Shown here: in pieces, positions 34,796 through 46,900 of the stretch
How the letters are laid out: each line of letters begins with the position of its first letter
Numbering within the stretch: the first letter of the stretch is position 1
Source of the DNA: Adiantum capillus-veneris
Taxonomy: Eukaryota > Streptophyta > Polypodiopsida > Polypodiales > Pteridaceae
Direction: 5' to 3'
Assembly: GCA_014529385.2 (NCBI GenBank)
Contig: CM043971.1
Location: forward strand, 91,127,340 to 91,191,339
Length of the DNA stretch: 64,000 nucleotides
Made by a program: the position numbers and the translations under genes
Notes under the pieces: model-generated
What the model was told of the DNA's origin: nothing
Database searches by the model: none
The model's input: the letters and a program-made list of their open reading frames with translations, nothing else

Positions 34796-37117
34796 AGGAT
34801 GTCATTGTACGACATGATATGTTGTCCAAGCATCTTGGGAATTTAAAGGTGATTGTAATCCTTTGTGTTGAAATTATACAGTGACTTATGCAGATTGAGG
34901 TTTTGGACATAATTTGGTTGTTGCAAATAGAGCATGAAACTCCGTTGCCATGGGTACCTCTATGCCGATTGCTGAAACTTTTGTCTATTAAGAGCTCTGT
35001 TAATGCATCGGGCTATCCTGGCGTCGATGTTGATGACGCTATCATGCAAACATGGGATCCATTGTGGCGAATGGTCAATGACGAGTTTGAGGGCAAAATC
35101 AAAGATACATATTGGGGTGACCTTTGTGGAAAAATGTTATATACGTGGATGGGAACCATAGGTTAGCGGCTTGGATGGAAGTTCTTAAACAAAGTAAGTT
35201 TGGTTCTCTATATGGTTAATTTGAATGCGCATTTTGCGGTGAATTACTACTTGATCTTTCTTATGATTACAGGCGTAGCCTATGAGAAATATATTGATTT
35301 GCATCCAAGGGTTCCTGTCACGCTAGTGGCAGTAGACTCTTCAAATGAGGCTAACATGTAGAGCATAGTGACGCGTATAAACAATTAAGTTCCTTTAGGC
35401 GACATGTTATGGATGGTGTGGGCGATGGGGCTTGCTTCGAAGGAGTCAATCATGGAGAAATTGCCATGTGTGGTCTATAGTTGGATGTAGGCAGACATTG
35501 ACAAGAGGATAGGGAGAAAAGCATGGTATAATGTGCATGTGGCTCTAATGTCTCAACTACTACATCTTGTGAGTGCCACTGTAGTTTTTTTACAGAACTT
35601 TGAATCAGATATTGCATCTCGCAACATGTATTTATCAATAATGACATACATGCAAGAAAAGTACACTCTTGCATTGAAAAAGATCATTGCCAAGAAGGAT
35701 AGAATGCTTCCTTCAGAGTTTCAAAGCAATTATTAAAAGGAATTCTTTAAGACACATGCACCGTCCAAAAAAATAACAAAACATGCGTTCGCCATTGTTG
35801 ATCCAGCTTTAGGAGATGATTGGTGGAGGTATATTGTTTTGACCTCTCATGTGCAAGAAAATATGGAATTGATCCTTGTTGGCCTCAATGCAGGACATTC
35901 CAAACAATCGAGTGGACCACCCGACCAAAGTGGCTAACATAAGAAATATTATACGGGTTGGCATGTGCGGATCTTCTACCTTTGAAGAAAACATTCATTC
36001 TTTGTGCAATGGCTTCTACTGACTAGGCAGACGTTAAGAGTTTAGACATGGCACAGACAGGTGAGCACATTTGTCCATTGCCTTAACAATCTACCTCTCT
36101 AGCTTGGCATGGAATCAAATTGTCATGACAGATGTTTACACAACCCAAGAGAGTTAGTTGTGTTTAGGGAGTGGCTGCGGGTTGAGGTTTTCTGGGCGGC
36201 AATTGCAAGAAAAGCAAGGAACGTACACAACAACATCCGGATTATATATTTGACATCCATGTCTGGTCTAGACCTTGATTTATTTATCAATGATGGCAAG
36301 CTTACTCATAGAGGAAAGAGCTTCACTTATGAGTTGGCTCTAATGAAAAGCGGAACTCAATCAGAGGTGGCCAAAGCATTGGCAGACGCAGAAAAAGATG
36401 CCTCTGCATGATGTTAGATCACTTTATATTACTGCTAGAAAAAAACAAAACATATTTTTAAGTACTTGTGATTTTGTAAAACGTATTAGATGGTTGCGAA
36501 AGCATAAGCTCAACATCAAAAGTGTTGCAAGCTTGCAAAAAATGCTTGAGAGCAGTATTCTAGAGGAAGTGTTCAACCCTTTGCAAGTGGCCCGCAACTT
36601 CAAGGGAAGAGTATACCAAGACCTACCTTTGCTCTTAGAGCATGATGAGGGATGTTTCCCTATAAGTGAGGAAAAAGCACACAATGGTGCAGTGAGGGAA
36701 AGAGAAGAAAGAGCACGTGCAGGTACAAAATGTCCAAAACAGTAGAGTCTAGTGTGCAATTGTCTCATGGGGAAGGATTTGATACGACACTTCATAGGTA
36801 CCATCATTCCGTGATTTAAAACATTCTTCACTTATGAGCACCACCACCGTGGTGACATTTCATTTTCATTAACCAATTTAGCTGGCGTTATGCAAATTGA
36901 ATAGTCCGGTCGCTCTTTTGGGCTCACAAAGCGTGGCTAGAATGAAAGAAAAACGTGATTTCTATTGATGTCCATAAGAATCATAGTCATGATTGTTTGG
37001 CTTGTTGATATGGTCTTGTTAATCAAGAAAAAGAAGTTAGATGTCTGCAGAGGAGGTGGTAGACTTCGCCATTAGTCAGAAAAAAAAAGATTGCATGTCT
37101 CACACTTGCCACAAGTT

Positions 37118-37183
37118 ACAATACCGTCTATTGGTAATTGCTAACCTCGGACAATACCGTCTACTGGTAATTGCTAATCTCGG
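37118..37183. repeat. 33-bp tandem duplication
   Basis: ACAATACCGTCTAYTGGTAA...CTCGG occurs twice in succession (37118-37150 and 37151-37183) with two differences. It lies in the probable intron before the acceptor at 37246. Confidence 0.85.
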
Positions 37184-38233
37184 GTGAATGGTTGTTCAAG
37201 TATGATTCAAGAGCTTGTTTGCTTAGTTCATGTTTTTGTTTTGCAGCTGGCGGTGACAAGCGAGTTCCGATTCTGCATCTTGGCTGGGATAAGACAAAGG
37301 ATGGCTTGAAAAATGCATTGTTGAGGAATGTCAGGCCTCACGTGGTGGAGAAGTGTCTAATGCCATTGCAAGATGGGTCGGCCACTGATTCATCGGTGAA
37401 TGCATCTATTCTTTTCCTACCATCAAACGTGCTTGTGTATGGACTGTCTGAAACAGAAGTCCCTGAATGATTGGAACAAGATGGAGGCATGTCATTTTGG
37501 ACAACTCGCACAACTTGCATTGGCAACAACCAATGAAGAATGTGTGTTCGTGGTTGTTTGTCCGTAAGATAATTATTGAATGGTGCATGATATGGCATGA
37601 GCTGCTGTTGGTTGGTGAGAAGATCACTTGAATGTGGTTAGGTGTAAAACACCAGTGTGCAAAACAAAAAGTAGAACTGTGCACACATTGTTGGTGTCAG
37701 CTATGAGAGAAGAGCAGACTTGGACTTCAGAGGCCATTGACATTCCATCAGACGATTCTTGGTATGATTTACTGCAAGAGGATGATTGGACACGAGAGGA
37801 GGATGGGACACCAATGCAAGGTACAATCCGTCTTTCATTGGCTCTAAGTATAGTTTTTCAGTGTCTTGTTACTAAATCCTTTGACAAATATTTGTTGTGT
37901 AGGTGGATGGAATGTGGACATTGGTTTCTTTGGTAGTTGCTTGCACAATACACCAATGAGAACAATGTTGTCGTTCAATATGGGGGTGATTGCGGTGCAT
38001 TGGCCTTAATGGGTACCTAGATGGGCCGTATGATGACATTGTTTGAGAGCAATGAGGATGTCTCTAGCAAACTAAACAATGTTTTGGAGATGCAAGCCCA
38101 TCGACTGCGAGAGATTCAGGTGCGAAACAAGAGACTAGCAGATGAGGTTGAGCATTCCCTGAAGGGAGCATCTCTTGTGGAGCTGCATCCAAACATTGTG
38201 GAACTGGATCCACTAGCCCATCCCATAGAGTAG

Positions 38234-38660
38234 ACTAACAACAAGATACCTCACATTTTGCAGACAATGATGTTTGTGGTCTGCCATTGTATACGAAGGG
38301 CCTGCACATTCTGTGAATAAATAGGTGTGTTTTGTTTGCTCGTAAATACTTGTAAAGGTGGCTTTTTCTTATTGTCGTAAACCAGATCATGTACAATGAA
38401 AGAGGATGAAAAACTTGTCTTTTTTTTTGTTTCTTGGGTACTGCATTATTTGTGGCTATTTTGTAAGCACAGTTAATCACTATAGTTATCCTAAGTAGGT
38501 GCTACATAGAGCAGAGAGAGAGCTTTTTTGACTCTTTGACTCAATCCACTAAAATGAGCATAGAGAAAGATTTTTCAAAAAAATAATCAATTGTTCTTTT
38601 TTTAAAGAAAAGCTCCCTCGAAAAGCTTCCTCCAATCCCCTACTCCCAGAAATCAAAGAC
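38234..38660. other. Spacer between the pseudogene and the chromovirus remnant
   Basis: No gene is seen. The last 90 bases may belong to the chromovirus, since they contain an in-frame stretch just before the chromodomain. Confidence 0.5.
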
Positions 38661-38849
38661 CAAGAAGAGGTGCTACAACCCGAAGCTATCCTTCGGGATG
38701 AGGTCAAGGTGCTACGGCATAGTAAGATTATCCGATGATATCTTATTAAATTCAAAAACTATCCTTCTGAAGATGCTAGATGGATGCAAGGAATATAGCT
38801 CAAGGATAGTATGAACCTTGTCGATGCTTACAATGCTACATTAGAATAA
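38661..38849 (+). pseudogene. Chromodomain at the C-terminus of a gypsy chromovirus
   Basis: The 63-codon frame reads QEEVLQPEAILRDEVKVLRH, YLIKFKNYPSEDARWMQ, then DSMNLVDAYNATLE and a stop. This is the chromodomain that follows integrase in chromoviruses and targets insertion to modified chromatin. Two internal stops occur: TGA after KIIR, replacing a likely Arg codon by a C-to-T change, and TAG after MQGI. Upstream integrase is missing. A similar lineage is seen at 17777 and 53785. Confidence 0.88.
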
Positions 38850-39209
38850 GCAAATGTAAATCTTTCTTTTTAAAATGATCAATGTCTTTGTCTTATAAGG
38901 CTACTTTTCTTTTTATTGTGCACACATTTGAGTAGTATGCATGCTTACAATCATGTTTGTGATGGCGAGATCTCTCAAACACCAAGTAGAATTTGTCACT
39001 CTACTTTGGGAGAATGAAATGGAATCCAGAGCAGGCATGCTTGCGGTAGCTAAGTCTCCCAAGCCCCAACTAGATTAGTCATCCATCTTGGAATGATGTA
39101 GTAGGTTAAAAAGGGATCCTCTACCCGATAAGAAATATTGACGAATGACTAAGGCTTTATCTTTACTACCTCATAGTCGAGGACGACTATGATTTCAAGA
39201 GAGAGGTAA
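38850..39209 (+). other. 3' untranslated part of the chromovirus
   Basis: It contains no gene. It ends with a purine-rich AAGAGAGAGGTAA directly before TGTCATAAAATC, which fits a polypurine tract next to a 3' LTR. Confidence 0.6.
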
Positions 39210-40025
39210 TGTCATAAAATCTAATATCTAACTAACCAAACGATTTTTTTATATTTAACTGATTATTTTTTGTAGGAGCATAAACAGGAACAAGAGTGAG
39301 AATATAGACATGTGCTTATGGATCTATCTCAACACGGGGCCAAAGTCAATGGGTCCAAATGAGAGATGGTCTATCAAAGAGCAATGCTAACTAATGAAGC
39401 TTAAAGACCTTAGGGTTAGCTTCATTAAAGACCTCCAAAGGTTAGTGTTTAAAGTCCTTAGGCCTAGGACCTTAGGCAAGTTAGGGCTGTACTTGAGGTG
39501 GGAGCCCGACCCAAGCTTGAGGTGCTTGTCGTGCTTGCTGATGACTAAGATGCTTGAGGTTCTTGTCGTGCTTGATGAGTAAGGTGCTTGAGGTGCTTCA
39601 TGGCTAAGGTGCTAGAGGGGCTTAAGGTGTTCCAAAAATCAATAAGGATCCCTATATATGAGGGGGCAATCACTACTTGTAGGTGCATGAGAGAGAACAC
39701 ACACACCCTCACTCAAGGCAAGCCTAGTCTAAAGAAGCAACAAGGACACATGTTAAGCTCCTCTCCATGTTGCCCTCATAAGGTGCCTAAAGCCTATTGG
39801 TTGGCCTCTAAAGGGGTCCAATAAGCTTTTAGCTAATTAAATTAATATTTTAAGCATTTATCAAGTCCTCTCTCTCAAAGGGGAAATGAGGACACTTGTC
39901 CAAAGGCTACCTCTATTGCTTGTTGTGACCAAGGCTTGTGATTGGCTAGGCTTTAGAGAGCCAATGAACCAGAAGCATGAGCTAGAAGAGGTCAACCGTG
40001 CAAGTAGAGGGTTTGCTTGAGGGGT

Positions 40026-40113
<88 letters not shown>

Positions 40114-40800
40114 ATTGTGTGAAGTTCAAAGTGCAAGAGCTTCATCTCCTTCTCCAAGCTTGTTGAGAAGTTGAGAGCCTACACCAACACTCTTGGCTAT
40201 GTAATGCAAATCCAACCAAGAGCCATGCTCCAATACTAAAGCTTGCCATCTTCTCTATCTTCATTACTATGCTATTATGCTATGCTAAACAGGAAGAGTG
40301 ATGATAAGAGAGGAGCTATTTCTTTCTTATAAGAATGTTTCTTCTTCCTCTTTGCTATTCTCATTCCTTGCTAGCTCTCTCCACCTTCGAAGGTGTTTGA
40401 GGTCTTGGGACTGAGGCCGAGGACAAGTTAATGCTTTTATTTATCTAAGTTACGGGCATAATTGTGGTGCATGAAGCTCTCTATCTTCATTGCACTATCA
40501 AGGTCTTAAGGAACACAAAGCTTGTATTGTATCAAGCCTCTCTTTATGGAAGAAATTATAATGCAAAAGCCTTTTGGAGGTGGGACCGGCTCCACATAAA
40601 TCCTGTCCTCAACTGTTGTCAACTTCTCTAATTCTCTCTCTTACAAAGTATTGTTCATGCCAAGTTAATAAAGTATAATGGTTATGTTGCTATCTCTAAT
40701 TAACTTCACCCTCTATCTTCTCAAAGTAGTCTCATAAAAATGCTCACTACAATTCTCTTAATTGTGATGTTCTCAATGTTCATAGGCCTTTTCCATTACA
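39210..40800 (+). repeat. Probable 3' LTR of the chromovirus (right end uncertain)
   Basis: The start TGTCATAAAATC follows the purine tract. A TATA-like CTATATATGAGG occurs near 39649. Short degenerate repeats of GAGGTGCTTGTCGTGCTTGATGA fill 39500-39620, and a (CT)n(CA)n microsatellite lies at 40029-40111. No matching LTR is present in the window, so the right boundary is a guess. Confidence 0.5.
40029..40111. repeat. Compound (CT)n(CA)n microsatellite
   Basis: About 34 bases of CT pass directly into about 49 bases of CA without interruption. Confidence 0.95.
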
Positions 40801-40904
40801 CATGCACTCCAGCACATGTCTCCTCGCCCACTGAACCCCACATGGCACCTTGCCACGGCCCCAGCCGTCCGACCGATCGTTCGTCACAAAGTTATAGCCT
40901 ATGT

Positions 40905-41117
40905 GACATGACTTGACCACAAAACCCACATGAGAAGATAGGCGTCACAAAAGACTTCTTGACTAGCACAACCATGTGTGTAGAGGGGGCAATGGTAGAG
41001 AGCTTTGCCATGCCAATGTGATCCACTTGACTACAGAACCAGATGAGAAGATAGACATCACAAAAGACTTTTTGACTAGCACAACCATGTGTGCAGAGGG
41101 GGCAATGGTAGAGCGAT
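40905..41117. repeat. Two-copy tandem repeat, about 114 bp
   Basis: The phrase ACTTGACYACARAACC, then ATCACAAAAGACTT.TTGACT and ACAACCATGTGTG.AGAGG, recurs at about 40905-41001 and 41019-41117 with few differences. No gene is visible. Confidence 0.75.
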
Positions 41118-41166
41118 ACAATAACTTTAAAATGGCTTTTAGGGAAACCACATGAAAGCTTGTCTA

Positions 41167-41585
41167 CCATTATTGCACTTTAGCAAGATGTACCTTTATG
41201 CCAATACTTCGATTGCCACCTTAGAAATAAGAAGCTTGAAAAGGTGAACGGGGATTGAATTTGTGAAAGTGCTACATGTACACCGCCATTATTGCACTTT
41301 TGCAATATGTATCTATACGTCAATACTCTGATTGCCACCTCAGAAATAAGAAGCTTGAATATGTGAAAGAGGATTGAATTTGTGAAAGTCTTGCATGTAC
41401 ATAGATACATCTTCACAATACATTTATGCCATCTATGGCATTTGTTCCTTGATAACCTCACCTCCCTCAACTATTGCACTTTCTCAAACAATTTCTTCAT
41501 GTTGATACTCTGATTGCCACCACAAATACAAGAAGCTTGTATCATTGGAAGAAGCTTGAATTGATGAAAGTGCTACTTTGCAATA
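41167..41585. repeat. Degenerate tandem repeat, about 119-bp period
   Basis: Three copies begin near 41167, 41286 and 41470. Each holds TATTGCACTTT, then CAATACTY.GATTGCCACC, AGAAGCTTG and TTGAA..TGTGAAAGTGCT. The third is separated by about 70 unrelated bases. The array follows a different 114-bp pair, so the locus is prone to local duplication. Confidence 0.75.
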
Positions 41586-41589
41586 CTAG

Positions 41590-43104
41590 TTTGGGTTATG
41601 ACTTTTGTGAGGCCATTGACAAGGAACATGTGTATCTCTCCCATGTCACGTTTGCATATCTATGTTTCTTATATCATACAACATATAGACATTCAACGCG
41701 TCCTATATAAGAGTGTCCAATATACGCATACATAGGTGTTTTAATGGGTACATGGGGCAGAGCCCGTGTCATGTTGTCATGTCGATAGTTGATCCTACAC
41801 CCACACACAGTTAGAAGTAATCCTTCTTGTAGTGCTATATTTTCCAATCTACATGCACATGTACATACATGCACCAATACAATTCATTTTTAATTAGCCG
41901 TGGCATGGTGGTAGGCCTAAGCTATTGACCGCCTACTTTTCCATCTTTATAGGTTTTGCACCTAGCCAACATTGTTTTGTCACTGACAATACCCCTAAGG
42001 TTTACCATTGGAACGCTTTCTTGGGGGGTCACTCACAAAATATGTAACATATCATGTGAGTTCAACAGAAGGGGTTTTCTAACCCCAAGTTGTACACATT
42101 TTTAACATACAAAATGGTGCCAAAAAATGGGGGTTTACACAAATTGAATAGAAAAAAGATTCTTATTCATGAAAAATTTACAGATAAGGGATTTTCAAAT
42201 TAAGCCTTGAACACATGTGATATGGAGAGTTTATATAGAGTGACCTCCCCAAGAAAGCTTTGCAACATTCTTGGTGGAGCATGGAGTACTTGGTCTCAAG
42301 AAATTTTGTTCTTTCAATGGAGTTGGCTTCAAGGAGCATAGCTAAAACGAAGTTTGCCGACCAAGGGAATGCCAAAATGTAGTACACAACATTGAACCGA
42401 CAACACTTTTACGTTTGTTTGCTCGTTCTTGATTCGCATGCCGATGCCCCTAGGGTGGATTGCACACTTGTCTACAAGGTTGGGCATACCTTTCATTTTC
42501 TATAACTTTTGGAGGGACACTATGCCAACTCTCACCATACTTTTGTAGGGCAGTTTAGCACTCTGTGCATGATATACAACTTGTTGTGTTTTGCAATATA
42601 TCATTGTCGTGTGAAGCATTTAAATGCAACCTTTGTTATGTTTGTAGCTTACCAAATTGTGGTTTTCTTAGCCATGTTAATGCTCTTCCCGTATGTTTTC
42701 CATTTCTAGAGGTTCTTGTAATTATGTATAATCACACATAAAAATCCAAATGTGTGTAAATTGCTTTGTCAAAGGCCAACCGTAGAAGTTTGAAGCCTTT
42801 TGTGATTTATATTAAACAGACAGAGCACACCGTCCAAGTATGTCATCACGATTGCTAAAAATTCTTATTAACAAGAATCTTGCAAGATCCCTTTGAGAAA
42901 GATGAATTAGGTGGCGGGAAAGGCGATGTAGGTGGCAAAGGTAGTAGGTGCAAGAGCATTGACAAAACGAAGAAACAAGACAAAAAGGCGAGCAGAGCAG
43001 GAGGGCTACGCGTTGGCTTTTTAATAAAAAAAAAGAGCTTTTGGAAACATTCGAAGCGAGGTACACAACAAGGAAATGATGGCGCAAAACATCTTGGCAG
43101 TTTG
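41590..43104. other. Unassigned sequence
   Basis: No recognisable gene, LTR or RNA is seen. A 66-codon hydrophobic frame at 42509-42709 has no family features. The last 250 bases contain a Lys/Gly-rich frame without recognisable motifs. Confidence 0.4.
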
Positions 43105-44391
43105 ATGCGTGGTGCCTGAGTGTGGTGCCCAGAAGCCATAACCTTATGGTCTAGGCCGCCCGTTATGGCGAGGCGCCCACTTAAACTAAGGCCACCCATT
43201 ATAAAGGAGGTATGAACAAAGAAAAGAAAGAAAAAGTTTCTGGGGGCAAGCAAGGCAGCGAGCAACACCGCATGGAGAGGAAAAAAAACAGTCATAGGGA
43301 GCTCGGGGGGCATCGTACAAGCATACTCATGAAACGGGAAAGCATCCGCAGCCCAGGGCGAACAGTTTCGGCGCCTGTCCCGCCTATTTCCATGCTAGCC
43401 AAACCCCGACCCTGCCACGTCATCGATGCCGTTTATACAACGACGAGAACGTCGTTGCATAATTAGTAAAAAAAAGTTTTTAGGGCAACTAAGGAGGGAG
43501 AGTTGAACGAGGGCAAGCTTGGCAAAGGGATTCGAAAGGAAGGCAAGAAGGGGAGAGGGTCGGAGCTAGGAGCCAGTTGGCAAAGCTCTTTCTCTCTCCG
43601 TCTCGAGCTTGAACAGGAAGGCAAAGCTCTTTCTCTCCCTCTCGAGCATGAACAAGAAGCAAGCCAAGACGAGAAGAGGATTACAAGTAAAAGCAGAGCT
43701 TGTTTAGTGCAAGCCAGGTTTGAGAAGAGTCTTGTCGAGGCAAGCAAGCGAAGCCTGAGCAAGCTTGTCGAGGCAAGCAAGCAAAGAGAAGCTTGTCGAG
43801 GTTAAATTGAGCAAGCAAGGCGTGAAGTGATTAGAGCAAATCAAGGTCGAGAAGAGTTTGTCGAGGCTTGAGCAAGCCAAGGCTTGGTCGAATCGAGGTC
43901 GAAGCGAGTAAGCTTGAGAAGGCGATCTTGTCTTGAACCAAAGCAAGAGAAGAAAGCAGGAGAAGGCATGCACGGCAAACAAAGCAAGGTAAGAAGCAGG
44001 AGGAAGTTACAATAGAGAATGGCAATTAAGCCGGTCCAAAGCATTGACAATCAAAGCAGATAAAGCGACATAGGAAAATTTCCTTCACCATCATCAGTTC
44101 AAAGTTGATTAAGCATTTTGTTAAGTTCGGTGTCGTTAACGGCCCGGTTAATCCTGTAAAAACGGGAGCTTATAAACTCCTAGTTAGCAGATGATCCAAG
44201 TGACGACGCTGTTAACAGCCCGCCTTGGCTAAGGATTAAGTTGTACTCAATGCATTAATTGATTAATTGATGATTTTGGTGATTCTCACAGTCAGTTGCA
44301 TCAGTTGTTCTTGTTCTCTCTCCTTCACACCTCCCACAGCCAGAGGCCCAACGCCTGCCCGGATCACGTAGCGAACACATATCCCCCGACA
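43105..44391 (+). repeat. Truncated 5' LTR of the non-autonomous element
   Basis: It matches 47834-49124 from ATGCGTGGTGCCT to CCCGACA. The first roughly 930 bases present in the 3' LTR are missing here. A TATA-like TTATAAAGG lies at 43199-43207. The 43700-43930 part is a degenerate field of AAGCTTGTCGAGGCAAGCAAG repeats. Confidence 0.88.
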
Positions 44392-44395
44392 TCTT

Positions 44396-44409
44396 TGGTG
44401 AACCCGACG
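44396..44409 (+). other. Primer-binding site of the non-autonomous element
   Basis: TGGTGAACCCGACG begins four bases after the LTR end, matching families 1 and 2 in sequence and spacing. Confidence 0.78.
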
Positions 44410-44436
44410 TGAAATGAGCCAGGGTGGAAGGTAAAG

Positions 44437-44972
44437 ATGGAGAATTTAGAGCAGATGATGAAGATGATTGTAGAGCTAAGTGCAAGCGGTTTTGATAATA
44501 AGTCAATAGTTCCAGATTTTCAAAGATGCTTCAATTGGTTCAAGGGTCTCTGCTTGAAATGGAGACCGCAAAGAAGAAAATCAAATGGATGAAGCTTTGG
44601 ATGCAGCTTTAGATGCAGTATACGACGAGAGATGACTCTTTGGGATACGATCTAGAGGGATACCTAGAGTGCTACGAGCTGGAGACCAAGGTAAGAGGGA
44701 TACCAGAAGAATTGATGATCAAATCTTTTGAGCAGTTAGTGAGTTCAGATGTGAAGGAGCAATTACAAGAAGTTACCAAAGCTTGCAACGATGATTGGGA
44801 GTATTTCAAAGAAGCTATTGTGCAAGTACGTTATGAGCAGTATGAAATCTATCAAGAACAGACTTCAAGTCTACAAGATTCAGTTATAGATGATACTTTT
44901 GCTACTGAACCAGAACTAGAGCAAAATTTTTCTGGTGCAGATTCTACCATAGAGGTAATTGAGAGATACTGA
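44437..44972 (+). pseudogene. Gag-like protein of the non-autonomous element
   Basis: A short frame opens at the ATG at 44437 (MENLEQMMKMIVELSASG) and closes after 51 codons. The main part (44613-44972) reads YLECYELETKVRGIPEELM, then DDWEYFKEAIVQVRYEQYE. This aligns by eye with the capsid-like core of the family 2 gag (E..GI, then W.YFK.A). A frame break near 44590 joins the two. The product would let the element's RNA be packaged together with partner proteins. No zinc knuckle is visible. Confidence 0.65.
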
Positions 44973-46069
44973 TACAGGTTTTGGCAAAGAGTTAATTAAT
45001 GATACATATGTTATAGGTCAAAGCAGGGCTGCTGTCGAGAGCAGCAGGACCATGGATTTTGGTATACCAGATTTATTGAATTTGAATGTATCAAATTTTG
45101 ATGACTTGACTAAGCAAGAGTATGTGCTTGAAGATTTGCAAATTGTTGATTCAGAGGGGGTGCAGACTCCTTCATTGACAAGTTGTTGTGATGTCGAGCT
45201 ACTAAAGTGGGAACCTGAACTTGAATGTGATAATGATGAATCAGGAGGGTGCAGACTCCTTTGAAAAGTTTCTGTGACCTAGAACTACCGATCTGGCATA
45301 CTGATCCTGAATTTGATGATGGTGATTTAGAGAGGGAGCAAACTTCTTCTCTATCGAGAATTTGTGACACAGGCTCACACTATGGCAGAATGATCATGAA
45401 ATTGATGATGCTGATTCAGAGGGGATGCATAGTGAAGTGCAATCTCTTGATGTTGAATATGATTGGTTTCATTGTGCCGACGATACAGACAAGGGAGTAG
45501 ATGAAATTTTCAATGTGCATGCTGAACTTTGTGCTACAGAAGTGCAAAGATATTTGGATGAGGGTGAAAGACTGGAAGAGCAATTTACTACAGATGCATT
45601 TAGTATGCATGTCACATGTGGAAATCTTAGTTTACAGCAACCTGAGATGTGCAAGATGGAGGAACCTTCTGAAGCAGTGGGACCTGGACCTTATGTGCTT
45701 ACTCGATGACGCTTTGGAAGGGTTCTCAAACACAGATGCTAAGGATACCAATCAATCTAGATTCATGCATGAGCTAGTTTGTCAGATTCAACAGATGATG
45801 AACTTATGCAGTTGTTAGATGATGCACTACTTGATTTTGAGACTCTACGAGATAGAGGATTGTTTTCTGATGCATCTTTTGAGCCTAATGAAGAGAGTTT
45901 TACCAGAGACTTGATGTATTCAGATATGCATGATTGGGATTCCAATACTAGCGAGAGTGAAGGTGGACTGCCAATGCTTTTAACTGTGATTGATGATCGA
46001 CAATTGAATGAGCCAGTTGCACAGGGAATATGGCACTATCTGATGCTACCTGATGCTATATGGATCTGA
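44959..46069 (+). pseudogene. Acidic repeat-bearing frames of the non-autonomous element
   Basis: Overlapping frames at 44959-45264, 45249-45500, 45425-45709 and 45779-46069 are rich in Asp and Glu. They would form one reading frame if a few indels were ignored. They contain four degenerate copies of a unit of about 87 bp (45149-45500) and two copies of an LDDAL..F phrase. I recognise no domain; the segment occupies the place where pol should be. Confidence 0.5.
45149..45500. repeat. Four degenerate tandem units, about 87 bp
   Basis: Copies begin near 45149, 45240, 45326 and 45415. Each opens with TCAGAGGGGRTGCA or a variant and closes with an Asp-rich GATGATGGTGA-like end. In protein terms each unit is roughly SEGVQTP..., then C D x E L ..., then D-rich. 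Confidence 0.7.
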
Positions 46070-46885
46070 TGTTACCTTATGATGTAGGGATTTTGAGCAA
46101 GCTTTTGACCCAGGAGTGACAGATATATGCATCATGTCCTGGGCAATGGACTTATATGCCATATGATCCAGGCGGTTTGTATGAAGATTTGTGGGTTAAT
46201 TTATGTTTATGCTTTATTGATTGGAGATTATTGTATTTTCCCTATGATCCTGGAGGATGGTGAATTTTTTTTAAAGGAATGCTCATAGTGGGACAAATGA
46301 TTGGGTTCCCGTTTGATCCTGGGGGCTACTAAAGTGCAAGTTGCTGATTTGAAGAGTACCAGTTATTTGTTGTAGCAGGTTGCATGGTACAAGATTTTGT
46401 TTTCTAGATTATGCTAAGTTAGAAGAGTTTTGGTATGCAGTCAATAAGTTTACATGGCTGGCTTCCATATAACTTCTTTAGATAATTGATGAAGTACCTT
46501 CACATCTTTTGAGTTCGTTCTGCCACCAGAACTTGAGGTAAAGGACTTGGCGGCTATTCCGTGTGCATATAGAGTAAGGCATGCTTGAGCTTGACAGGGT
46601 TTCTTAAAGAGAGCTTAATGGACAAGCCTGTGCATCATTAACTGGAGCACTTGAGTCTCGCGGGGTTCACTAAACAAGTTATCCATGATTGAATGCTTTG
46701 AGATACGACAAATACAGTTCACAGATTTTGATGGGCAACTACCTAATGTTATAAGCTAGAACATTGATGATAGGTTATTAGCCTTATATTCTACTAATTA
46801 TGTGAGTATGATGATGGCAAGAGCTTAAGGTACCTAAAGCAGATGTAGATTGAAGTGCTGTTTGGCACAGACGGAGGCTGTGCAG
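46070..46885 (+). other. Non-coding tail of the non-autonomous element with DPGG repeats
   Basis: Three phrases in one frame read MPYDPGGL (about 46157), FPYDPGGW (about 46238) and FPFDPGGY (about 46308); a fourth, FDPGV, lies at about 46106 in a neighbouring frame. Stops separate them. The remainder up to the polypurine tract shows nothing recognisable. Confidence 0.5.
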
Positions 46886-46900
46886 GTTCAGAGGGGTGGA

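Larger units (their letters stand above)
34558..38233 (+). pseudogene. Decayed gene with ParB-type motif and DNA methyltransferase-like C-terminus
   Basis: On the plus strand, long protein-like stretches are broken by stops, with plausible introns at 35194-35272 (GTAAGT...TTACAG, 79 nt) and 37821-37902 (82 nt) and an acceptor at 37246. VIYVDGNHRLAAWMEVLKQ lies around 35136-35193, and across the first intron HPRVPVTLVAVDSSNEANM follows. This pattern fits the ParB/sulfiredoxin nuclease-like fold. At the far end (37904-38233) NNVVVQYGGDCGALALMG and GRMMTLFESNED resemble the S-adenosylmethionine-binding motif I region that ends beta-class N4/N6 DNA methyltransferases. A clear DPPY/DPPW motif is not visible. 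Stops include TAG at 35358, 37934 and 38018. ParB plus methyltransferase is known from phage and bacterial proteins; that this gene derives from such a fusion is my inference. Confidence 0.55.

Noticed and set aside
41167-41585. CRISPR-like array
   Set aside because: Units are about 119 bp and diverge throughout, without identical short repeats and unique spacers; the genome is eukaryotic.
42509-42709. Hydrophobic 66-codon ORF as a small membrane protein
   Set aside because: No conserved motif, no context and AT-rich base composition; chance is sufficient.
43463-44050. Leu/Ser-rich ORFs on both strands, repeated at 47874-48785
   Set aside because: They follow the low-complexity AAGCTTGTCGAGG field of the LTR and are duplicated with it; not genes.
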